A stretch of 64,000 nucleotides of DNA from Erpetoichthys calabaricus (Eukaryota; Chordata; Cladistia; Polypteriformes; Polypteridae): NCBI RefSeq assembly GCF_900747795.2, contig NC_041402.2, forward strand, positions 33,426,088 to 33,490,087. Reading direction: 5' to 3'. The translations under genes were made by a program, and so were the position numbers. A model generated the notes under the pieces. It was not told where the DNA came from. It made no database searches and saw only the letters and a program-made list of their open reading frames with translations. The stretch's first letter is position 1. Each line of letters starts with the position of its first letter. Shown here piece after piece: positions 24,701 through 37,575 of this stretch.

Positions 24701-27590
24701 ACCTCAGAAAACATGGCATCTGGTGAGCTTTTGTGACCAGAACAAATGCTTTGACCTCTGATGCAGGAGTGCTGGAAATAGTGCTACCAGAATCTGGAAC
24801 TTCTCTACTCCCTCTACTGTACAATGTGACCATTGATATGAAGGTGAGAGTCATCATTTTCCACAATTAAAGTCAATCACCAATTCTTTGTTTTCCAGGT
24901 TATTAAGTGAGCTGTCCAATTTGTTCTTTTCTATAAGTTGTCACACACGTGCGAGTAAGGGACTGCCAATGGGCCTGACGCAGCGTGAATGCAATAACCA
25001 GGGGGATTTGACGCTTAGCGCTAATGCCTCTCTCTCTTGTTCTCCAGGAAAAATGATGATTAGAAGACGTACCTTTCTGAACTCCATTAAAAATCCATCC
25101 ATAGCACAGTCCTCTTCTGGGTATCGAAGATACGTCACTCCTTGATCTCACTTCCGGTACCTACTAGATGACATCACTTCCGCCTTCATGCCACCTTAAT
25201 TCCTCTGATTCAACCATTATATTTCAATCGTCTCTGTCATTTCCTGTCCGTCCCTTATAAAAGTCCTCTAACACCTCAAATGAAGTCTTTGTATCACTAC
25301 CAGACAAACTCCTCATGACCTTCAGTACATGGGACTGGGTCCCCAACCTTTATGTGTTTCTCTGAGTTTTCTGTCTTTACAATGTTTATTGTAAACTTTA
25401 ATCGTGTGTCACTTAAAATCTGTGTGTGATAAAGTGGTCATACTTATAACAATGCAGCATATAGACACCGGGTCTGACTTTTGATTTTGGCACAAGACTT
25501 GATCGCTTCATTGCTAGTTTCCCTTTGATTATTTTGACTAGTGGATAGTCGATCATTTCAGCGAGTGGGGTTTGATGTGGAGAGTGTATATCTGATTATC
25601 CCCTTGATCGTTTTGACTTGCAGGTACTCCATCATTTTAGACAGCATTGGGGGTACTTGGCGAAAAGACCCTGGCCTGGGCATGCAACCCATTCCAAAAA
25701 ATGGTTCTTGGAGTGTATGTTACTATTACTCAGCCAACTCAAATTGACTTTACTCAAATGAATAAGCTTTAAAGCTTTACATGTCCATCTGTAGTACAAC
25801 TGACAATTTGCTTTCAAACAATATGAATGGATTACATTGCTTTAATTAAGAGCACCTTCTACAGAAATCATTTTTAGGGTATACTGCCATTACACAATTA
25901 TCTTAGGTCGACTTTACTTAAAATGAATGTTTTAAGATTTAAACGGTGATTTAAGATCAGAACTCGGTTAATTTAGATTTATAACAAATAAATTAATTTC
26001 ACTGACAACCATGTGAAATTCAGTGTTGATAAATGAAAGTGATTATCTATTCACATTTTATAGTGGGGGGGATGAGAATTTCATATAGAAATATTTTTGG
26101 GAAGATTTCTAGAATGAGCAATTGTGGGTTATTTTTCTTGACAAAAATGCCTTAATAGCATAAGATGAGTTAATTTGCATTCAGTGACCAATCTTTTTGT
26201 AAAGATATTGCAGAGTTTTAAAACTCTTTATTCATTTCTCTAACATTAGAGAAAGATAATTTAAGTGTCAACGATTTGTGCTGTTAAGAAGGTGGCTTTG
26301 AGCATGTTTGTCTTCCATAGTCTGGCAAATCTATGCCAGATTAATTCAAAAGTGTAAATTAAACTTCTACAAATTCAATAGTAGAAATAAAACTTCTACA
26401 AACAAAAAAATTGTGTTTTTTTTAATGTTGAAAACATGCAGTATTTTTTTTAACAAAAGTGTTTTATGTTCACAGTTATCAGTTTAAATAAATCGAATTA
26501 GTTCACTTAATTCCTTCCACTCTGGTTAGACTAACTAATTTAAAATGAGTTTAGAGTACTTCATAAATTAATGTGGAAATTATACATCTTACTGAATTGA
26601 GTTCCTGCAACACATCATTTTTTTGAGTGAACACCCTGATTGTAAAATTAAAAAGAGAAGCATGTCAAAATGGATTCGATTACACCTTACTAATTAAAAG
26701 AAACCATGAAGTTATACAAAAGGTCTCACAAAGAAGCATACCAAAACAGTACCTTTGGTTGCTGCAAAAAATGAAAACATATACAGGTATATATGCCTTT
26801 TAATTATTATATAGCAAGGTATTTAAAGTGAAAATACTAATTATCTTCAAATGAATGCAATTATTGATTACATAAAGCAAGTATACATACAAAAAGTCAC
26901 ATAAAAGCAAAAAAAAAAATCAGAATTTTGTGAGGCTCCAAATTGTACCTTCTTTAGCTTATGCCTAAACTAAACAAAAAAACTTTGGTACATCAGCACA
27001 AGCAATCCAGCAATACTGAGTGTGGGCTGTTGGTCTGGACAAACATTAACAGTGCAGTACACTCAATGGTGTATCCCCTCTAACACCATCATTGATAATA
27101 ATATATTACTAGGTTTTTCTATTTCCTTTAATAATACTATTTTTTGGTTCTTATGAGTATGACAATAGTAAGGAGAATGCCTTCTTAACTTTAAATTTAA
27201 TTTTACTTTCAGCAAAATGTCATATAAATGCAAATTCGGAGATAGAAAACCACTTTTTATATTTTTATTAGGGAAGTAAAACATGGATACAATTTTATCT
27301 TAAAATGATCAGTTAAAATTATTAAAGTGTGTTAATAATATAAAGTATTACCTTAAATCTATACCTATGCCCTTATATTATTTCTTTATTTCAGAGGTTT
27401 AATGTTCTAGAATCACAAATGTATAGCAATTTGTTACATGTAAATGTAACGTAATTTTTCATTCCTTACTTGCAACCACTGCGTATTGATGTAATGCTCT
27501 TAGAATTTGTGGGAAAAAAAAGTGCTATAACCAATAATGGCAACTGCACTAGCGCAATAATGACCGCTGTTCATTGTATTGAGCGTCTGT
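21785..27590. other. Spacer between CNEP1R1 and HEATR3
   Basis: AT-rich intergenic sequence with no host coding potential found on either strand. Only the possible LTR at 24939-25494 stands out, followed by a pair of imperfect 40-base direct repeats (about 25526-25565 and 25601-25643). No RNA gene or conserved motif was recognised. Confidence 0.5.
24939..25494 (+). mobile_element. Possible solo LTR fossil
   Basis: The segment begins TGTCACACACGTG and can be closed at TTTTGGCACA, giving TG...CA ends and a length of 556 bases. It contains a TATA box (TATAAAAG, 25256-25263) at about its middle and is richer in GC than its surroundings. No target duplication could be confirmed and no internal retrovirus-like genes are nearby. 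Family uncertain. Confidence 0.3.
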
Positions 27591-27959
27591 TGTCATTAGG
27601 GGGTCCATACTAAGATTAACCCGGTGTCCCTTCTAGTGTGTGTGGAGTTTGTAATGAATGGGAAGCTATGCCCCATGCATGACACTGTTCCGTAAGATTA
27701 TTCCTTCTGTAAGCGACACTGGCTGGAAACGTGACACTGTCTTGTAAAACGTAGCAATAAAAGTATGCCTTGTGGTGCTACTGATCCGCAGACTGCCTCG
27801 ACCTCAGTGCTGCTACGATTTCGGTAAACTACTAGATGTTATCATTTTGGAGCTTCGGATCGTATTTTCGGCACAATCAGGAAGACGCTTTGCGTGTCTT
27901 CAGCCTCCCATCATCACCAATAAAATGACAAGCTAGTTTAAAAAAAAGACATCTGGTCA

Positions 27960-28126
27960 GCCTCCAACGCGGCGAAGGGGCAATTAAGTAAAGATGGCGC
28001 CGATCACGTGACAACACCTTCCGCCTCCTCCAATCCTGTTTCACCCCGCCTTCCGGGCGCATGCGCAATTTTCACTCGTGCCCGACCCACATGGCGATTA
28101 TAGCAAGTGGCTGAGAACTGGTTATA
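27960..28126 (+). promoter_or_regulatory. HEATR3 core promoter and 5' UTR
   Basis: Immediately upstream of the HEATR3 start lie a YY1-type AAGATGGCG (27991-27999), an E-box CACGTG (28005-28010), an ETS-like CTTCCGGG and a perfect NRF1 palindrome GCGCATGCGC (28057-28066). There is no TATA box. The mix of YY1, NRF1 and ETS sites is typical of ribosome-biogenesis and housekeeping genes, which suits HEATR3. Confidence 0.7.
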
Positions 28127-31100
28127 ATGGGTAAAAGTAAAGCGAAAAAGTTTAAAAGGCAGCATTTTAGTCCTACCGGGCTTCCGGACAGTACCGACGT
28201 GCAGGTGGAACAGGAAGTAGAAAACTGTTGCCCTGCTGTGGAATTGTTGGAAAAGGTAAGTATGTGCTCCCGTTGTTCCATCGCGTGGTGCGCACTGACG
28301 GCAGCAAGGCCAGTAGTAGTTAAGTTAAACAATCTTATTTAGTTTGTGATTCACGCAACCCAGCAACTACAATAGAATGAAAATTTGTGTACCAAGTTAA
28401 GCTCCATTGGAGTACTTGTCGAAATGTGCTTCACAAAATAAAAACCGATTGGTATAATTCAGGGCAAGCAATCCATATAAGTAATAAATTGAACTTCGCT
28501 CTCCCAGCATTGTCAGAATACTTTAAATCAAATGGCTGTTCGGTGTAGCATCTCCTCTGTTGCTGACGGACTGGAAAAGTGGATTGCCAATCCCTTACCC
28601 TCCGGAGACCGCAAGCTCTTATGGAAACTTCGACGGGTACCCCGGAAGGGTGAGGTATGTTGCTATAATTGGGTATCATCCTCTGCTTGCCCCTTGAGGT
28701 ACTGGGACATCGGCCAATTCAAGTATGTGACCAGTTTTACGAAAGCTAATGTCAGGATTTGGATGGTTTAAACAGTCCTGGGCACCATTATTGGCACACT
28801 TTCATTTTTTTGCACAACTTGTAGAATGTCTTCAGAAGTAAATGTCCCAAAACTGTATCATCAGGATATTTAGTTGGATATCGAGTACTTTGACCAGAAA
28901 ACCTTATTCAGCGTACATGGACCGTATTAAAGACACCCCTCCTCAATATATGGTTGCACAGCCTTTGGCAGTGATTATTGCCTCCTCTGTAAGCTTCTTC
29001 TAGCACCTGTCAGTTGTAACTTTCTTCAGCCCTTCCTTTGCAGTTTAAGGTCCCAAATGTTTGGCGGGATTACTTTCTCCAATGTAAGATTTCAGTTCTT
29101 TCCACAGATTTTCAATGGCATAGTGATCAGACTCCTTGCTGGCCAATTTAAAATTATCAATTTTTCCTATTTCAACTGTTCCTGTGTGCTTTGGGTCATT
29201 AAATTGCTGGAGAACCCATAATCTTTGACTGAAACTTAGTTTTCTTTCACTGTGTAACACATTTTGCTCAAAAATACCTTGGTAATCCCTTGGTTTCATG
29301 ATTCCTGTGATACGTTCAAGACCTCCAGTGCCAGAGACAGCAATGCAGCCAAATAACATTATAGATCCTCCACTATGCTTAACTGTAGATAGTGGTTTTT
29401 CCAAATAAGCTTCATTTCACCATCTTTAAAAATATTGTTGGTGTCCTTTGCCAAAAAGCTGTAGTTTGGTTTAGTCTGTCCACATAATATTTTCCCAGAA
29501 GGATTGTGGTTTGTCTAGGTACTCTGGCAAAAATCAGTCATTCCTTTTGATGTCTTTTCTTCAGTAGTGGGGTCCTTGGTTTAGTGTGTGGCATATGGTA
29601 CGTGTCGAAACCATAACTCCTGATTGTTCTAGCTCTGCCTTTAGTCTTAGGATGTTTTACGTGGGTTTTTTTCCACAGTTCACACCAACCTTTGAAAACG
29701 CCTCTCATTAGTTTTTCTCCTTCCACAACCAGGGAGGTTTTTGATAGTTCCATGCTTTGCAAACTTCTTAATAATATTGTGCACTTTTGAAGTGGAGATG
29801 CCAAGGTCTTTGGAGATGGTCTTATATCCTGTAGGAGCATTGTGTTTGATGGTAATAACATTTCTGATTTTCATAAGAGCTCATTTCCATTGTGAAAAAG
29901 GAACAGGGAGGCTTTTTAAAGTACTAAAGCGCATCATTAATTGGTTAATTTGAATCATTTGGGCACTGACAGTCTATCACTGGTAATCTAATTTCCAATT
30001 TATTCCAGATGAGTCGAGAGTAATAGTTTTTTTAAGTTGATTTTAAAGGGTGAAGATATCGGTGTCATTGCAGTCTTTCATTTCTTCAAATTTTTTTTCA
30101 TTTTATTGTTTATTAAAATTGTTTCATTTGCTGTTCTGTACCAAACATGAGTGTCTATAACTCTTTCATAGCTGTTTCACTAGATAATTTTTTTTCCCCA
30201 GAAGATATTCTACATGTTTGTAGTTAATAAATCTTAAATATTTTTTTTCTTTAAAATATATTTATTTAGCAACAATCCTACTACATTACATTTTCAAGGC
30301 AGGTCGTTGCAAAGTACAGTTAATTGTCTATGTTCAAAATCCAGATTTCAGTGGCCAATTAAAGTAAAGTTATGTGCAAACATTTTTGGAGTTGTAGGTC
30401 ATAATCTGGAAGTGCTTATTATTTTGTTGACTGATATAATGGTCATGTGGCTTTCTCTGACACAGTAATTGGATCAATCACAGTAGATAATGGAGTGATT
30501 GTCCAGTTTATTAGCTATGGTGGCCCTGATCTCACCTCTTGTCTGCCGTGACTGTTATTTTTGCTGCATTTGGACCTAACTGCCTAATGGAAGACACAGT
30601 GGTAAGTTACAGGTGTAGTACAACAACACTATTTATATTTATATTAAAAAAAAGACAGTACTGTACATCACTTCCCTCATGTAGAAGAGCTGTTTTGTGT
30701 CAATTACTTAAGACCAAACGGCTTCATTATGTGGCATAAACTATATCACAAAAAGCTGTTAAGTTACCTGATTACAAAAACTCTTCCTGAAATTTGCAAA
30801 AACCCATGAAAGTAAGTTCATTTTAAAACTTATGGGATATTTTTAAACTGTAACCTTAATAATAAAAAAAAATAGTTTACTGCACTGGAAAATACCATAG
30901 TAAACATTTGCTAACCACTTACTGTTACACATGAAACCATATACAGTTGTCCAAATGGATAAGCTTGTATGACAATTTACTTCATTTTTAAAAAGTTGTT
31001 CCCCTTCAATGCATAATATGAGGTGCATTTAGCACATAGCATGCATAGTGTGCATTTTTAAGTTTGTAATATTTAGCAGTAATTTTCTGTAAAAGAAGGT

Positions 31101-34100
31101 GCTAGCAAAATGTTTGGTTTCTAAAAAGCTTGATGCTGTGATGACAACTTGATAGCACCTGCCTTTCACTATATATGCAACACTTAAAAATTGGTCACAC
31201 GAAAGGCTTAGCAAAAAACTCTTGACAGTATACTGACGACACATTCATGCTGTATTCGTCTAAGTGCACATTTCAACTTAACGATTGACAAGATATAGAA
31301 AGTTGTACTTATCGTATTTATATACTTACCTACATTTTTATTTAACACTCCTTTATTTAAGGGTGTGCAACACAACCACAAGAATTTTAGATAGGTGTGT
31401 TCATTGATGTTCTACTTTGCTGTTTACAGTATTAACTGTGATTTTGGTTCTTAACATTTGTTTCTTTATGCTGATTTTATACAGATTGTACTTCTGTATT
31501 GTCAAGCCTTGTGTCTGCTGATACACTTCATTTGCAAAGCTGTTTTTCTTAACTGGAGTCTTTGTGGTCATTACAAATTATACTTTTAATAATAATAATA
31601 GTACATTTTATTTATATAGCGCCTTTCCCATGCTCAAGGCACTTACAGAATATAATAAAGAACGGCAGAATATACAGTATATAGCATTGTACAAACCAGA
31701 TAAATAAATAAAGAAGATTAAGACAGTAAATTCTGAAAAAAAAAAAACAGACAACATAATTGATGGTCTAGCACACACACAGGTTACATTAGCATCTTGA
31801 CAGAGAAGTAAACTGAGAGAAGGGTAATAACGTCAAGTAGAGCTAAAAGCCTTCCTGAACAGATGAGTTTTGAGTTGTTTTTTAAAGGAATTCATGGAGT
31901 CAGCTGACCTGATTAATTTTGGTAGGTCATTCCAGAGTCTGGGCGCTATACAGCTGAAGGCCCTGTCACCCATGGAGTGTAGATTAGTGAGGGGCACAAC
32001 AAGATTACCAGAATCAGAGGACCTTAGTGGGCGGGCAGGCACATAGTGATGGAGGAGGTCACTGATGTAGTTTGGTGCGAGGTTATTTAAAGCTTTGTAG
32101 GTTATTAGTAGGATTTTATATTCGATTCTGTAGGACACAGGGAGCCAGTGAAGACGGAGCAGGATGGGTGTGATGTGCTCGCTGCTGCTGGTTCGAGTAA
32201 GGACTCTTGCAGCTGAGTTTTGAATAAGCTGGAGCTGTGATATAAGATTAGAAGGGGCACCTGCCATTTAAAGCTGAAAATAGGATTTTCTGCTTGGCTC
32301 AGTTTGGAATTAAATTATTTTGTAGAATGTCATTTAAAAATGTGTATTTTATGTACTCTACTTATACTGTACATGTAGATGCATTCTTTTATTACTATTT
32401 ATAAAAATTAGTCATTGTTATGTGTATGTGTGACATATGGAGGAGACCAATGCTGTTTGTTTGTATTTTACAGCTGCAGGATCCCTGTCCAGATGTGCGA
32501 GAATATGCATGTGCTAGTATTTCACGTCTGGTACAAGAGACACGGGTCATCCCCTCTTTCCTACAGCAGGATGTGGTCAGGTGTTTGGGGCCAATGCTGC
32601 TTGACAAAAGCATAGCTGTGCAGGAGACAGCTGCAGGTGCCCTAAGGTTGGTATTTTGCCTGCCTTTTTTTTTTTTTTTTTTTTTTAAGGTTGAAGTTAT
32701 AAGGACATATTGAAGGTCATAGCCTAAAGTAACCTTATATCCTAATAGGAACCTAAGTGCATGTGGTGGCCTGGAGGTCTGTGATGCAATGGTGAAACAA
32801 GATATTTTGACACCTTTGGCTGCTTTGTTGCAGGAGGTAAGTTCACGAACATTCTTTAGTGTAGCCATGTGAAGAACTGACAGCAAGATCTTTTGAGTGA
32901 ACTAGGAGAACAGCAAGAGATCCAGAACCCCAATTCCAAAAGAGTTGAGACAGTATGGAAAATGAGGGTTTGAGACAGCAAAAATGGGGTGATGGTTTTT
33001 GGTTTTTTTGGTATTTATGTAAAAACAGTATAGAGACAAAGTATTTCATACTTTACCGAATTAACTTTATTGATTTCTAAAAATATATGTTAATTCTGAA
33101 AATACACATTCTAAAAAAGTTGGGACAGTGAAAGTTTACAAATACAAGATGATATGAAACGGGTGAGACAGTCATGATAGGCAGTAGTACATAAGGATCC
33201 TTCAAGAGCAAGGAAAGCTTGCCAGTTTGCCAACAGGTATGTCAGCAAATAATCGAGCACTTTGAGAACAATGTTCCGCAAAGACAGATTAGTAGGATTT
33301 TGAGCATTCCAGCCTCTACAGTACACAATATAATAAGATTCAAGGAATCTACTCAAATCTCTGCCTTTAAAAGACAAGACTGAAACTACTTCTGAATGCG
33401 TGTGATCTCTCAGATGTCACTGTCTTAAAACCTGTCGCGTGTCTTTAATGGCTCTCGTGACATGGGCTTGGGAATACTTTGGTAAGCCTTTCAGTCATTA
33501 CCATTCACAGATGCAAGTTAAGGATTTACTATGCAAAGCAGAAGCTATACATCGACACTGTCAAGAAGCTTCTCCAAATTCTCTGGGCTCAGCCTCATCT
33601 GAGATGGGAAGTAGCTTAGTGGAATCCTGTTTTCTGGACTGACGGGTCAACATTTCAGATTTAAAAAAGTCATGTTCTCCGGGCAAAGTAGCAGAAGGAC
33701 CGTCCAAGCTGTTATTAGCATCTGGTCCAGCATATGTCAGTGGCTGTAGAATGGATAACTTGCACATTTGTAAGGGCTATATAAATGCAGAAAGAAGTAC
33801 AATTTTTAGAGCAACATATGCTGCTCTTCAGATGCAGTGTTTTCCAGGGGTGTCCCTGCATTTTCCATCAGATCAACATAAAACCACATTGTGCCCAGAT
33901 TTCAAGTGCATGGCTGCCTTAGCAGAGCTTGTGTGGATTGGTCTGCCTGCAGTCCAGACCCATGTCTGATTGAGAATGTGTGGTGCATTATGAAGTGCAA
34001 AATATGGCAACAAAGGCTCAGCTGAAGACCTGCAAAATGGTGGTTACACAGTGGAAGTTAGATTCTCAAATGTTGTGGTGTAGTATAGTACAGTATAGTA

Positions 34101-37100
34101 GTAGTGTGTACACTATAGTACAGGGTGAGTAGAATTTGTAAATTGCTAGTTTTTTGTTTGTTTTTATTAGAATTTTCTGTTTTGTTCCAAATTTCTTGGA
34201 GTCAAATATATAAGGGCATCTGACCATTTTAGTCACATTCATTCAACATTCATTTTGAAAGAAGCATCTAAATGTTGAGGTTAAATAACATTACCTGACT
34301 AACTAGAGGTGATGTATGAATGCAACAAAAAATTATAACCACCTAACTTATGTTTATTTCAAATGTATTGACAGTGCAGCAGCAGACTTAATAGAAGCCT
34401 GAACACTATGGAGAAATATGAGAATGGTAGAAGGAACCGTCTTGAGGAAGTTACTACTGAGGCTATACATTTGCTGTGGAATCTTTGGTGAGTCTTAAAT
34501 GTGACAAAGGACAGTGGTATGTATCGCATAAATGCAAAGAAAAAAGGTATTTCAAAAAAACTGAACATCAGGTATAGCCATGGGAAACAGTTCAGTTACT
34601 ATCAGTTAGCAAACACTTAAACAGATGTACCTGTCATCCTGTTTTTTTACACAGACACCTGTTTACAACCCGGCTTATTCGGAACAGTCTTCTTTATGGC
34701 TGAGGCATTCTACTACTTCCTCTCGGGGTTATTATGCCATTGAAACGTCTTACCAAGGATTCTTAGATGAACACACCAGTGGGCTCATGAGTTGTCAGTT
34801 CAGCTTTTTCTTTTAAATTGTTCCGCTTCTTCTCTCACATTATGTTCCAGCAGCTGTTTTTACAAGTTAAAAGTAAAGTATCTTTCCCAGTTAGGAAGCA
34901 CTGTTTCCTTAATTTAATATTAATGATCCAGTGATTGCAGTCATATTTATCAGTACTATCATATTTGCTACATTTCATGATACACACAAATTCAAAATTG
35001 CCTTATTGAGTGTAGAAATTGGAAGCAAAATCAATTTAAACAACGAATTCACTTAGAGCTAACAATTTCCATTTGACTGAAAAATTCATTATATTTAAAT
35101 CATGCAGCCAGTATGATATTCAGGGGATCAGGTTGAGTATTCTACTATTGTGTTCTGTAGATAATACTTGTCTGGTGCAATAATAGTACATATTGCACAC
35201 TTCTATCCACATTAATTGTTTTAACGACATGCACGCTGAAATTATGGAGTTTGTCACTTACTATGCAAAAAAAAAAAAATTAAAACCACTCCTCTTTATC
35301 TGTGTTATGTTATGTCTTCTGTGTGTGCCTTTTCCAGTGTTAATTGTGTTAACTGTGAGAGCAGGAATTGTACCAGCAGAGTTTGAGCACTCAAATGTTT
35401 TCTTTTTTTGTTTCATCATTTCAGCCTGTTAATAATAAAAATTAGCAGATAAAGGTTATGAGTCACAATGCAGAAGCTTTGGAGGTTAACCGGATTTAAA
35501 TCCAGAGCGCACTAGTACATTGTGTGTAGTAAACACTGGTTACAATGGGATAAACTTAGTCACATGAGATCGCATTTGATTTCTTTCTTCCCTCATACTG
35601 CTTGATCACCTTCATTTTTGTGTCTGATCAATTGCCTTTCCTGTAATTGCAAGACAAATGCAGTGGTGTGAAAAACTATTTGCCCCCTTCCTGATTTCTT
35701 ATTCTTTTGCATGTTTGTCACACAAAATGTTTCTGATCATCAAACACATTTAACCATTAGTCAAATATAACACAAGTAAACACAAAATGCAGTTTGTAAA
35801 TGGTGGTTTTTATTATTTAGGGAGAAAAAAAAATCCAAACCTACATGGCCCTGTGTGAAAAAGTAATTGCCCCCTGAACCTAATAACTGGTTGGGCCACC
35901 CTTAGCAGCAATAACTGCAATCAAGCGTTTGTGATAACTTGCAATGAGTCTTTTACAGCGCTCTGGAGGAATTTTGGCCCACTCATCTTTGCAAAATTGT
36001 TGTAATTCAACTTTATTTGAGGGTTTTCTAGCATGAACCGCCTTTATAAGGTCATGCCATAGCATCTCAATTGGATTCAGGTCAGGACTTTGACTAGGCC
36101 ACTCCAAAGTCTTCATTTTGTTTTTCTTCAGCCATTCAGAGGTGGATTTGCTGGTGTGTTTTGGGTCATTGTCCTGTTGCAGCACCCAAGATCGCTTCAG
36201 CTTGAGTTGACGAACAGATGGCCAGACATTCTCCTTCAGGATTTTTTGGTAGACAGTAGAATTCATGGTTCCATCTATCACAGCAAGCCTTCCAGGTCCT
36301 GAAGCAGCAAAACAACCCCAGACCATCACACTACCACCACCATATTTTACTGTTGGTATGATGTTCTTTTTCTGAAATGCTGTGTTCCTTTTACGCCAGA
36401 TGTAACGGGACATTTGCCTTCCAAAAAGTTCAACTTTTGTCTCATCAGTCCACAAGGTATTTTCCCAAAAGTCTTGGCAATCATTGAGATGTTTCTTAGC
36501 AAAATTGAGACGAGCCCTAATGTTCTTTTTGCTTAACAGTGGTTTGCATCTTGGAAATCTGCCATGCAGGCCGTTTTTGCCCAGTCTCTTTCTTATGGTG
36601 GAGTCATGAACACTGACCTTAATTGAGGCAAGTGAGGCCTGCAGTTCTTTAGACGTTGTCCTGGGGTCTTTTGTGACCTCTCGGATGAGTCGTCTCTGCG
36701 CTCTTGGGGAAATTTTGGTCGGCCGGCCACTCCTGGGAAGGTTCACCACTGTTCCATGTTTTTGCCATTTGTGGATAATGGCTCTCACTGTGGTTCGCTG
36801 GAGTCCCAAAGCTTTAGAAATGGCTTTATAACCTTTACCAAACTGATAGATCTCAATTACTTCTGTTCTCATTTGTTCCTGAATTTTTTTGGATCTTGGC
36901 ATGATGTCTAGCTTTTGAGGTGCTTTTGGTCTACTTCTCTGTGTCAGGCAGCTCCTATTTAAGTGATTTCTTGATTGAAACAGGTGTGGCAGTAATCAGG
37001 CCTGGGGGTGGCTACGGAAATTGAACTCAGGGTGTGATACACCACAGTTAGGTTATTTTTTAACAAGGGGGCAATTACTTTTTCACACCGGGCCATGTAG

Positions 37101-37543
37101 GTTTGGATTTTTTTTCTCCCTAAATAATAAAAACCATCATTTAAAAACTGCATTTTGTGTTTACTTGTGTTATATTTGACTAATGGTTAAATGTGTTTGA
37201 TGATCAGAAACATTTTGTGTGACAAACATGCAAAAGAATAAGAAATCAGGAAGGGGGCAAATAGTTTTTCACACCACTGTATAACTGAACGTAATTAAAA
37301 CCACTTGCACGTAATAAACTGAGATTGAGATGAACGAGTCACTGCATGCAAAGCTAGAGTGGCAAAAAACTGTCAGTCCTCTGTAAAATACAGTTTAAGT
37401 AAAATTGCTCTAATACAAAGCTGTAGTAGGTGTAAGGCAAAAAAAAAATCAATTCAAGCAGATTAATTCCATAAGAAGCATATGCCTATCAAGCTCATTT
37501 TATTTTGCTGGCCATTTTGGTTGTAGTACTACAATTCCAAAGC

Positions 37544-37575
<32 letters not shown>

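Noticed and set aside
28532-28771. 79-residue frame in HEATR3 intron 1
   Set aside because: Not in phase with the HEATR3 exon chain and unlike any known part of the protein.
31833-32267. 144-residue minus-strand frame as a host gene
   Set aside because: It is the C-terminus of an L2-type LINE reverse transcriptase with the family's 3' UTR behind it.
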